In this document: one piece after another, positions 33,422 through 43,857 of the stretch | Layout of the letters: each line of letters begins with the position of its first letter | Numbering within the stretch: the first letter of the stretch is position 1 | From: Lytechinus pictus | Taxonomy: Eukaryota; Echinodermata; Echinoidea; Temnopleuroida; Toxopneustidae | Assembly: GCF_037042905.1 (NCBI RefSeq) | Contig: NC_087249.1 | Coordinates: forward strand, 14,875,901-14,939,900 | Direction of reading: 5' to 3' | DNA length: 64,000 nucleotides | Program-made: the position numbers and the translations under genes | Notes under the pieces: generated by a model | The model's input: only the letters and a program-made list of their open reading frames with translations | Told to the model about the DNA's origin: nothing | Databases searched by the model: none

Positions 33422-34130
33422 AAATATAAGTTGCAAAAAGAGGCGAAGTTTCATCCGAAATCAAACAATAGCCAAATATCAATTAAACAAAAACACAAAA
33501 TCTCACGTGCACATGACAGTCCTTTGATTATAATAGTGTAAAGTTTAAAATCTTCTAAGAGAGTTTAAAATTTATTTCACATCGGAAAGTGTCCTTTTAA
33601 GGCAAAGTTCAATTATCAAGGAAAACATTTTGACAATCCAAATTTTGAATACGTGCCCAACATTGTACATGAAAGATTTTCTTTGCTTATGCCTTTGTAG
33701 ATTACAATAAAATGATCATTATCTATTTATTATCAAGTTCGAAGCACTGAAAAAAATGTTCTTCCATTTTTGCTGCCTAGTTTGATCTGCAGTGCCTCTA
33801 TGCTTACTCTATGTAGGTTTGCCACCTGTTTTTTTCTTATAATTCTTTTTTTTTAAAGACATTTTGAACCTTACTAGCATTCCTAACTTCTAGACATTCT
33901 CTGAGGGGGATCGTTCTCTTGAAATCGAATGAATTTATTGCCATATAATAATTTTCACGTTTGGGTGGTCATCATCTGATCATGATCTACACTGCAAACA
34001 AGGAATGTTTTAGCTTCCATATTCCTTTGTCAATCGTGAATAGGGATTTTATGCTCTGAATGCCATGCACATTGGCGAGACGCAGTCACGATCAAATGCA
34101 AAGCGCTTATGAAAAGGACTTGCCGCAATT
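33422..34130. other. Unrecognised sequence inside decayed LINE
   Basis: No coding signal is seen between the endonuclease and reverse-transcriptase remnants. It may be a foreign insertion or strongly decayed sequence. Confidence 0.4.
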
Positions 34131-34224
34131 TTTGGCGTTTTTCCCATCATATTCATAACAGCAAACCTCTCTCACCTTGATAATTCGTATTCTGCAACAA
34201 CAATACAGTCGCCTAACATTATTC

Positions 34225-34463
34225 ACGTTGGTGTTTTGGTTGATTTGTCAAATGCATTTGGCGCTATAAATCGTGTTATCAAGTTATTTTTCAGGCACTG
34301 TGGGATTCGAGGACTAGCACATAGTTGGGAAAGTAGCTGCCTGTCCAATCTCTTTCAATGTACAAAATATAATACCTGCTCGTCTGTACCTAAGAAAATA
34401 GTGTGTGCAGTTCAACAAGGGTCCTTGCTGGGGCCTCTGTTATATATAATTGTACATACATGA
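34225..34463 (+). pseudogene. LINE reverse-transcriptase fragment
   Basis: The frame reads VDLSNAFGAINR and VQQGSLLGPLLYI. These correspond to DLSKAFDTIN and PQGSNLGPLLF of the intact LINE at 14528-17793. The catalytic Asp of the first motif is replaced by Gly. This is probably the continuation of the decayed LINE starting at 32347. Confidence 0.7.
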
Positions 34464-34815
34464 TATTGTAAAGGGGTCAAATACTCCGTCATTCATACTG
34501 TCTACTGGTATGTTGACGATACAAATCCATGTTCAAAGGTATAGTTCTAGCTTCCCAGCAAGAACAATGAAATGATACTTCTCCAAGCTTTGTACATTGT
34601 TTGAGGAAAAAGGTAAACAACTCTGTAAACCCCCGTAAATGTAACTTCATTATTTTGTCAATAATCGTAATAAGATATATCAGTGTGAGTCTTTTAAATT
34701 AAATTTGACTTGTGTCAGAGTGTCGGGATTGCTAAAATAATAATAAAAAAATCCTGGTGTAGCTATTGTCTAAAAATTAACTTGAAAATGCCATATACAT
34801 GTACAAGATATGGAT
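34464..34815. other. Intergenic, nothing recognised
   Basis: AT-rich DNA between the decayed LINE and block D2. No feature is supported. Confidence 0.5.
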
Positions 34816-35372
34816 GAGAAAATATCAAAGAATACTGTCTGGAATTATACCAAGATTAAGGTACTTTTACCAGCTGATATATTACGCATATTGGATTCCA
34901 CGCTGTAAAAAAAAATATTGGGTAAAGTTTTAACCAGCACGAGGGTAATGTCAAACCTATTTTGGGCAGTATTTTACCCAGTGCGGGAAGCATATTGTCC
35001 AGTAAGGTAAAAAAAAGCAACAATTACTTTAGAATGGGCCAAATTTTTATCACACTGGATAAATAAAATGCCCCCCAAAAGCCCAATGTTGATTGGACAC
35101 ATAATTACCCCCATGGAGCATTTTTACCCAATATTTTTTTTTAATGCACACTTGTTTTGTCGTGGGGAAGTACTTATAAGTCTAACCTAAAGCAACTGGT
35201 CGCAAAACAACTTAAAATAGTCAGAATCATAGCTGAAGCAAGAAGCAAGCTCAATATAAAAATTTAGCACATACTCGGGCGTTAGCTGCACCAGAAATAT
35301 ATTTTTATTCATCAATGTATTATTTAACTTATGCCTATCTATTTCGCTAAGGGGGTTTTGATGCAATATATA

Positions 35373-37451
35373 CACAACAAAAAAAGTAAGTCCCCCCTAA
35401 ATCAAATTGCTGTAACTTTTGAACAGAATTATTTTGAGATATGATATTCCGTAGGTGGTTTTCTACACTCATTAAGCAACTCCTTGGGAAAAATAAGATT
35501 GATCAGTTGAGTCATGCATGAGTAATTAAAGATTGAATTTAAAATGACAATTTTTGAAAGTCACAAGAGTCGTTTTTCAGATTGTGCAAATACAAAGTTG
35601 GGCAAATGTTGTCTTTAGGTGAATTTTATGGTGTTATGCTGTTTTACTATCCATCATTTAGCCACTCCACACACAATTTTGATATCATAATGTTCATGGT
35701 TGAGTGAGCACAATGTATTGCAGGGGCCGCGGAAGCGGGGGGGGGGGGGCTGGGCGGGGAGCTTCAGTCCCCCCCCCACTTTTTTCCAAAAGCATGTACA
35801 AAAATGTAAAAATTACCATACGATTGTGATTTTTTGCATGGCCAGCCCCCCCCCCCCCACTTTGAAAACCCTTCCCCGGCCCCTGTCTTGTGACGTATCA
35901 TCATAGGGGTTTATGGTTGTATCCTCTACAACATGTTAGATCATGTTAACATTTGAGAATTTTGGTGGATGGCTCCCCCGATTATAGGCCCCTCCCCCAT
36001 TTTAAAATTCTGGACCCACCACTGATTTGTCCATAGATTAAACTGATCATGAGGAATTGTTAGGAAAAGAATACATTTATGCAGTATAAGGAGTATTCAT
36101 TCCTAAGTTTTCAAATGTGCTCGTTCAACCATGAAAATGTTTAAAGTTCGGAAAGTATGTGGTGATAGAAATGATGGATGATAAAAACAATAGCAATTTG
36201 AAACCGAATTTGCCCCCAATATTCACTTCATTACCCTTTAAAATGAGTCTGTGACATTGAAAATACCAATTTTCTCACTTTGATGCGTGCTCACTCATCC
36301 ATAAATAAACAAATCGATTTCATTTTTGCACAGAATTTTGCCCATAGGTTGATAAACATTACTGCCAAATGACATTGCTAAAGACAGCCGTGAAAAAAGT
36401 TCCACTATATTGAATAAGGGGTTACTTATTCTTAAACAGGTGCACCCATAATGTACACAAGTCTATGAGAGACGAAGTCAAAATTTTAACAAATATGAAA
36501 TAAGGGTTTGTTTCATGGACGGTTTTTGTTACTTCTGCCAATAGTTATTTCATGGAACTTCGTACATGGCTTCAGAGTAACACTATCCAAAAGGCGCACA
36601 CACCAAAATAACCATTCGATACGACACAGAGTGGGGCCAAGGCCTTGAACTTTCTTCTCATTTGCATAATTTTCGAATATTGTGTGCTCACTGATGCATG
36701 AAACATCGTGATTTTCATAAAAATCAAATCAAATTAACTATGCAAGGAGGTTTGTGACAGATATCCATAGTAACTAATTGCATTTTTTCCAATAACGTAA
36801 AAAAGAGCTAATCGCATTCCACATGTTCATTCAAGCGTGGATATTTAATTAAACGCGTTTGAATCACTGAAGCATGTTAAATGGTCATGAACATAACGAA
36901 AAAGTTGAGAAAAGATCATTTTCATTTACCAAAATGAACCAATACTTGCCTATGATATTTGAAAATCGTATATTTTTGTTTTCAATAAATGTTCATTGAA
37001 CCGTGAAACGATGAATATTGTTGAAGAAATTCTTCCAAAAATAACTGTCATCATATTCTATCATTTTTATTGATATAAATGTGTAAAAAATCCAATTAGA
37101 GCAAATTTGGACTTGTGTTTATTCAACCGTGAAATTTAGCCAAACAAGTTGTATCGTCTTTTAGAGAGTACCTTTTACAAGCCTTCTGACTATTTTTTAT
37201 GATGAGAATGTAAAATTAGTTCCAATAAAATGGAATCAAAGTCATGATATTTGGCTTGTGACTTTTGAAAAGTGACATTTTTGCCTTCTGACGGTGCTCA
37301 CTGAAGCATGAAGTGAAATACGTACATAACGTTTACTCAGAGGGTAGCTTATAAAATTACCTACACGCTCATGTAAAAATATATTAAAAACTCGCATTGG
37401 TTCGGAAATTATTGATGTTTGTTTAAGGGGGGACTTACTTTTTTTGTTGTG
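35373..37451. mobile_element. TA-flanked non-autonomous transposon (element 1)
   Basis: The 2079-bp insertion has terminal inverted repeats beginning CACAACAAAAAAAGTAAG, continuing into a C run, flanked by TA. The D1 copy shows the unfilled site in a TA repeat near 550. There is no transposase. Inside are many degenerate copies of a motif like GTGCTCACTCAAGCATGAA, and a nested short unit (35721-35885). TA target use suggests a Tc1/mariner-type transposase (inference). Confidence 0.88.
35721..35885. mobile_element. Short GC-rich MITE nested in element 1
   Basis: The 165-bp unit starts CAGGGGCCGCGGAAG and ends CTTCCCCGGCCCCTG, a near-perfect inverted pair. It contains long G and C runs. No target duplication could be defined. 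Confidence 0.6.
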
Positions 37452-38819
37452 TATATATATATATTAATATATATATGTACAGTATATATATCATATAGAA
37501 AGTCGTAAAAATCATATAGATTTTGAAAGGAAAACGGAGCATAGCTCTCAAAGAATGAAAAGAAGAAGTCACACTCTCAGTCAATATATGTACATATATG
37601 TAAATACAATTCACGCCCCCCTTCATTAATCCCTTTGCCAAGACACAGGCCTTGTTCTTATAAAGGTATCATTAATTTCATAGGCCATAAAAAGTGGAGC
37701 AAAGTGACATCAGAAATGCACTATATCTAATTTTTTTATTACGAAAAGCTACGTCTGGTCCCTAGATCGAGGGATTAGCCTAATTTGAGTTGGGGTTGAT
37801 TGGTTGATCATTAATTGTTTCATGGGGAAAATGGGAAAAATATTATTTTTAATGACATGGTATTACGAAATATCACATGGCTAGTTGTTGTGGAAAGAGA
37901 ATTACCATAAATGACCTGTGCCTCATCGAGTGACGTCAGTGTTAGAAAAAGCGTTATAAGCACCAATTCATTGATCTGCCAGAAGTTTCAATGACCTCAT
38001 CAAGTTTTTATTCGAATAAGACCTTATTTTGATATATAAAAATGCCATTTCACAATGTAGAAATGAGTGAAAAGATGTTCAAATTCTTTAATACAATTGA
38101 AAGAAAATGTCACGAGACCTCTTGAATTATTTAGAAGTGATTATACGTGAACATTTCGCAAAGGTGATGGTTTCATTTGGAAGATGAAACATTCAACATA
38201 ACAATACACAAATAGTTGACAGGAATAGCTTAACGAGTCAAGGGGAAGTATTAGGAAGGGAAGATAAATAATATATTAGAAATAGTCTGCTTCAGTTCGC
38301 CATATAGCAGGTATAAAGAATATAACAATCACAATTGGTAATAATAGAATGCCATAAAAATCATATCTATTTTTTAAGGAAAACGGAGCATAGCTCTCAA
38401 AGATGGAAATGGGAAGTCACACTCTTAGTCAGTGTTCATGGTGACACATAAAAGGAGAATTACAAATCCGTTTCTGAAACAGTCGTAAAAACACGCCTAT
38501 TCATGGGAATAAGAATTGTATAGAAGTATTAAATACGGGAGACAAACACTTACCTAATAAGTGTCTCCACAAGATGTTCGAGAACTTGGTCCTAAAATGC
38601 AGCGAGAATCTTGTGATAGCTTCTTGACGTTGCTTGTTGCTGAACACTCTACCGACACTTGACTTGGCACTCTCAAATTTACTCCCTCTGGGTCAATGGG
38701 TGTGAATATGGGATTGCGAGCGGAAGGCGTAATGGTCGCACATATAGAGGTGAGCGGCATATATCGACGGATATAATGCTCAGAGCACATTGTTCATGCT
38801 ACACCCCCTAAACCCTATA

Positions 38820-39020
38820 CAATAATGTTACCTGAAACTCATGCAAGACGATCAGTGACGCTTGCTTACCATTTTGTAAATTTATTTAGGAACTTGATCC
38901 CTAAACTTTCAAAGTTAGGCTAGCATTATAAAAAGTATCCCGAGCCTGGCCAAAGATCATTGTACATAAAAGACATGAAACTCATGCAAGTAGATCAGAG
39001 ACACCTGATCAAAGATTATC
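38820..39020. repeat. Degenerate unit of the GATCAGTGATACTTG tandem repeat
   Basis: It contains TGAAACTCATGCAAG and GATCAGTGACGCTTGC, then a second weaker unit. The same repeat forms a larger array at 53090-53870, left of block B. Confidence 0.65.
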
Positions 39021-39338
39021 AAAATTCAAAAGCTGCAAAATGGCACAATATTGAAAGTCACTGTTCTTTTTTCCGTGGTGATGAGTGAGTTTCTCAGCGG
39101 TTTTGTTTTTACTTTGACCGATAATTCCTCATCGGTTTTAGTAAATATCAATGTGTAATTAATATCAATGAATAGATCATTTAATTTTCTTTAAAATGAT
39201 TCCCTATATGATATGATTATCATTCATATGGAGGTGCAGTGCCTTGAAATGTGGGGCAAGGTCAAAATTCAAAAGTTGCAAAATGACGCAATATTGAAAG
39301 TCACTGTTCTTTTTTCCGTGGTGATGAGTGAGTTTTTT
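39021..39338. repeat. Direct repeat of 75 bp, 243 bp apart
   Basis: 39021-39095 and 39264-39338 are nearly identical and include TTGAAAGTCACTGTTC. No function is known. Confidence 0.75.
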
Positions 39339-39532
39339 CAGTAATTTCTTTTGATTGTTTTCATGCACCTTAACATCAACATTAACATGGAATCATCAAA
39401 CACACCTCTGCACAAGCAAAAACATAACAAACAAACATGCATGGGTATTTCAAACAACGACACAAACCATGTTATCTCACAGAACCATCACTACAGAAGC
39501 AGGGGCTTGGTTTGAATGGATTTTCATCTTTA

Positions 39533-41366
39533 CAGTGCGTCCCAAAAAAACTATACACTTTTAATATGGCTGCCAAATAAAAAATGTAGCACTTTGGGGA
39601 AAAAGACTTACATATATGGAAAGCCAATAAAGTCAACTTTCAAATGACACCAAAAGGGTGGAAAACGATTCATGCTTGAGTGAGCACTGCCCACTGAAAC
39701 AAAGGGTATGAAAATTAGGGTGGGCTGGAATTAGCCTTCCAATTTATGTCAGTTTTTGAGAGGCAAATCCTTTCGAACTTGCAAAGTTAAGAGTCGTTTT
39801 GATAAATTAATGATCAACCGTGACCAGTTTTGGTTGCTTAAGCAAATTTTATAAATTATTAAATTGAACTTTAATGCAGGAGTGAACACAAATTACACTT
39901 TTTTGGGCAACATTTCAACTTCATCATTTGGATCTCTTTTTGGGCACTTTCAACTTTATCATTTGGATCTCTTTTTTGGGCAGCATTTCAACTTCAACTA
40001 TCATGTGGATTTCAGCAATGTGTTCATGGGAGTCGGGAGAATGGGGGGTGAGATAGAACTTAACTGGGAGAAGTAGGTTGATGGAATAAGGGTCAACAGA
40101 ACATTCAGCCCCCGCCCCCTACCTCTTTCCCGCCCTCCCCTCCTGTTGAGAGACTGATGGCTATTGGCATGTACGCGTGAAGTCCAGAGCAGAATGTTGA
40201 TTTCAAGATTAATTCTGAATTGGGGCATCAACTTTTTCCTATCAATCATTTAATCAACAATTTATCAGTAAATCAACTTATTCAATGTGCAATGTGATCA
40301 ATCAAACATTCAGTTTTTTTTCAATAAATTATTTCATTAATCATCATAATCATTAAATTTCTTGGTAATCATTCAATAAAAAAATGACCATCAGCCACCG
40401 GTCACTTGGCAGTTAAGTTTTGAATAGGCTACAATCCAGGAAGTGCGACAGAGAGGGGGGGGGGGGGGGGGGCTGGGAAATGGAGGTGGAGAGGGGAGGG
40501 TACATATGACTTTTAATTTGTAAAAGGACAAAAAGAAGAGGAATGCCCTTTTAACCAAGTCTTAGCATATCTCGGCCTCTTGCTTGTAACAGGTACCATC
40601 ACATTACTCTGACTCTCACGAACACACTTCTGAGGTCCACAAGATGAATATGCTACACTAAAATTACAATTCCAGTTCACTCGTGCATTAAATTTCAATT
40701 TAGTAACTCATGAAATTTGCCTAAGAAACCCAAACTTATCTCACTCATTCATTTAGCTTAGCAAGTTCCAAAGGACTAACCACTCAAAAAAACTGTAAGG
40801 CTAGTTCCTGCCCAGCCTAGTCAAGCTTAGTCTCTCAGGAGGAGAGAAGCAGGGGGGGGGGGGTTGAGATGGAAAGAGGGGTTGCTAAATGTTCTGTTGA
40901 CCTTTATCCCATTAACGTACTTCACCTACCTAAGTCATATTACCCCCTCTTCTGACTGTCATGAACACATTGTTCAGATCCACATGATAAAGACAAAATG
41001 GTGCACTAAAAATTGCAATTTATGATCACTCATGCATTAAATTTCAATTTAATAACGCATTAAATTTTCACAAACAACAAACTGATCACAACTGACTTTA
41101 ATTCACCAAATAACCCTCAACTCTGCAAGTACCAAACAAAAAAACCTGAAAGAAATTGGAAGGCTAATTCCGGCCCACCTTAATTTTCATACCCTTTGTT
41201 TCAGTGGGCAGTGCTCGCTCAAGCATGAATAGTTTTCCAGCTTTTTGGTGTCATTTGAAAGTTGACTTTATTGGCTTTCCATACCTATAAGTCTTTTTCC
41301 CCAAAGTGCTACATTATTTATTTGGCAGCCATTTCAAGAGTGTATAGTTTTTTTTGGGACGCACTG
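39533..41366. mobile_element. TA-flanked non-autonomous transposon (element 2)
   Basis: The 1834-bp element begins CAGTGCGTCCCAAAAAAA and ends with the complement, flanked by TA (39531-39532, 41367-41368). The inverted arms extend well over 100 bp and include GCAGCCATTT-like and CTTTGGGG segments. The arms carry the subterminal motif TTCATGCTTGAGTGAGCACT at 39669-39688 and its inverse near 41210-41230. There is no transposase. Poly-G runs lie at 40457 and 40854. Confidence 0.88.
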
Positions 41367-41420
41367 TACTGACACAGACAAAAGAACCATGTTCTGTATT
41401 GACCCTTCATGACTATTTCT

Positions 41421-41815
41421 GCTCGTTTTGCAGCTTTTCGATTCAGACCTCATCCAACACTTTTGAATCTTGCTCTTTTCGTGATGGCATGATCATAACA
41501 AGCATGGTATCATCTTAAAGAGCATTAAATCATCTTTCGAATGATATCAAATATGCATTGTGCAATATTAGGAGTTGGGAGAAAGGAATGGTCAACTCAG
41601 ATTTCCAAACCCTTTTTGCTCGTTTTGCAGCTTTTCATTTCAGACCTCATCCAACACATTTGAATCCTGCTCTTTTCGTGATGACATGATCATAACAAGT
41701 ATGGTATCATTTTAAAGAGCATTAAATCATCTTTCGAGTGATGTAAAATATGCATTGTTTAAAATTGGGAGTAGGAAGAAATTAATGGCCAAACACAAAT
41801 TTCCAAACTTTTTTT
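41421..41815. repeat. Two-copy tandem repeat, period 197 bp
   Basis: Two head-to-tail copies each begin GCTCGTTTTGCAGCTTTTC (41421 and 41618) and include CATGATCATAACAAG. No coding content is seen. Confidence 0.8.
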
Positions 41816-42714
41816 GAGAGGTTTATTTCCGCCCCTGTGGTTCCAATGGTTGATATGATCGGTTGCCATGCTTCCTCGCACACGTACAATCGCCACTCCA
41901 TTACAGCAGCACAGTGTTCGACTGTCGATTAAAATTTTAAAAGTTTCACTGGTGTAAAGAGCAAAATTTCTTTCAAACTCTAGATTGCTTTATCATAGGC
42001 ACTAACTGTGTTTTGGGTTTAAAATGATAAAATAATAAAAAAAAGATAGTCGGATCTCGACTTCAGTGCCCAAGTTGGTACAATATATGGGTGATCTTTT
42101 CCTGACGTTCCCGCATCGTAATGCTTCCTTAGCACCGCAGCTGGTAGATCGATCAACAAACGTTATTAAAACTGTGGCAGAATTGTCATTTTTGCCTTAA
42201 ACCTTATTAGTTGTTTTCAGAATCGTCTCATACAATAGGTTCAGGGGTAACAACAATAGTTTTTTTTTTCCAATTAGTATACCCCTGAGTCCAACATCTA
42301 AAACGACCTTATTTTTCATTTTGTTTGGTTGCCATGTTCCTGCGGAAGGCTTACCCTCCATGCTTATCGATCCCATAAATGTTTCACCACCACAGTCATC
42401 ATTATTAATCTTATTTTTTTATTCGGCAAAGAAAAAAAAGGCAAAAAAAAGTAAAGAACACACACACACAACAAACACACGGTATAAACAATACAGAATA
42501 AGAAATATCAACCATTGGAACGACATGGGCAGAAAAAGTTAGCTACATTACTGTGGCATAGAGCCTCATGTCCCGATTCCAATGATTGATTTACAATATA
42601 TATCAATAGCTAAACAATAATAAAGTACTGGTAATGAAAAGAGATATTAACATGCGACAGGAGTATTCGAAAACAATATGGGATATAATGTAGATCAATT
42701 GCAATTTAAAACTA

Positions 42715-43699
42715 CAGTGCGTATCAAAAAAAGTTTACACTTACAAAACATCCTGTAAAATTATACATTTGTAATATCCTGAAGATTTTTCCACATTTTA
42801 ACATTGGTCCAGATCTATTTAAGCAAATGACGATATAACTGTCGAAAAATATTTCCGCTTGAGTGAGCACCACTTACTTTTGAAAAGTTAGTGAAAAATA
42901 ATTTGCGCAGAACTTTGAAATAGTTATGCGAATAAAAGTAGACCTTAATCATGAAGAACACGTTGAAATTAGCTAGTAAAATTGATTTGAAGATATCTTT
43001 TACCTTTTTAACTTATTTCCTTGCCCAAAACACTTCAAAGAGTGCATTGCGCCCAACCCCACTCCCCCACACACCGAGGCCATCGTGACGATATTTGCTT
43101 TACACCGAGCTGTGATTTACATGAAATGGCTTAGGCTTGATTTTCATTTTGTTAATCATTGTCAAGCTTGGAAAAGGTGTGGAGAAACAATTATTAAATA
43201 AAAAATGAAATGTAAACCCACTTTAAATGATAAAAACTTAGTGAAAAAATGCTGGAGATGTCTGATATAAACTTTTGTTCACATTTAGCTATGTCCTCAG
43301 ATCCAGCTGGCACAAAAGGGGTAAAGGTTGTGCTTACTAAGTGTTGACATTTCAATTTGGGTGGCAAAATTGTTACAAAATGCTTGAATGTATCTGTTTT
43401 ATTTCAATTGACTAAAAGCGCAAGGGAAATGTATGAGAAATGTTTCGCAGGGTAGATTTGATTTCGCCCTTTCCCCTTGACACAGCGTGAAAACTAGCAT
43501 TTCTGCGCAAACAGATTTCTGCGAGCTTTACAAAAATGGACAGTGCTCATTCAAGTGTAACATTCTGTCAAAACTTTTACTTTCATTGGATAGGTGAGAC
43601 ACAAACCTAAGATTATATGTGAAAAAAATACCCACATGTTGTATATTTTTTAATTCCCAGGGCTTTTTCAAAGTGTAAACTTTTTTTTGATACGCACTG
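42715..43699. mobile_element. TA-flanked non-autonomous transposon (element 3)
   Basis: The 985-bp element starts CAGTGCGTATCAAAAAAAG and ends with the complement, flanked by TA (42713-42714, 43700-43701). The unfilled site is seen in block A near 20100-20105. A subterminal motif lies at 42853-42872 and inversely at 43541-43561. There is no transposase. Confidence 0.88.
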
Positions 43700-43857
43700 T
43701 ATACGAGTCTCTCTCCCCTATAATGGTGGCGTCTTGCAAAAGTTACAAGCCTCGATCTACGACTATACTTGGAGACAGTAGCTTGGAGAACTAAAACTGG
43801 AATAGACCTGCCACGCAAGAACCGACAATCGAGCTGATGGTGAATAGCCGTTGTTAC

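Larger units (their letters stand above)
34816..38807. repeat. Duplicated block D2 (unfilled site for the LTR element)
   Basis: This is the second copy of block D1, in the same orientation. It lacks the Ty3 retrotransposon: the flanks join at a single ATAAC (38198-38202). It carries one element absent from D1 (35373-37451). The MITE-like unit of D1 is repeated at about 34906-35143. The coding-like minus-strand stretch near 38560-38790 has a frameshift relative to D1. Confidence 0.9.
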
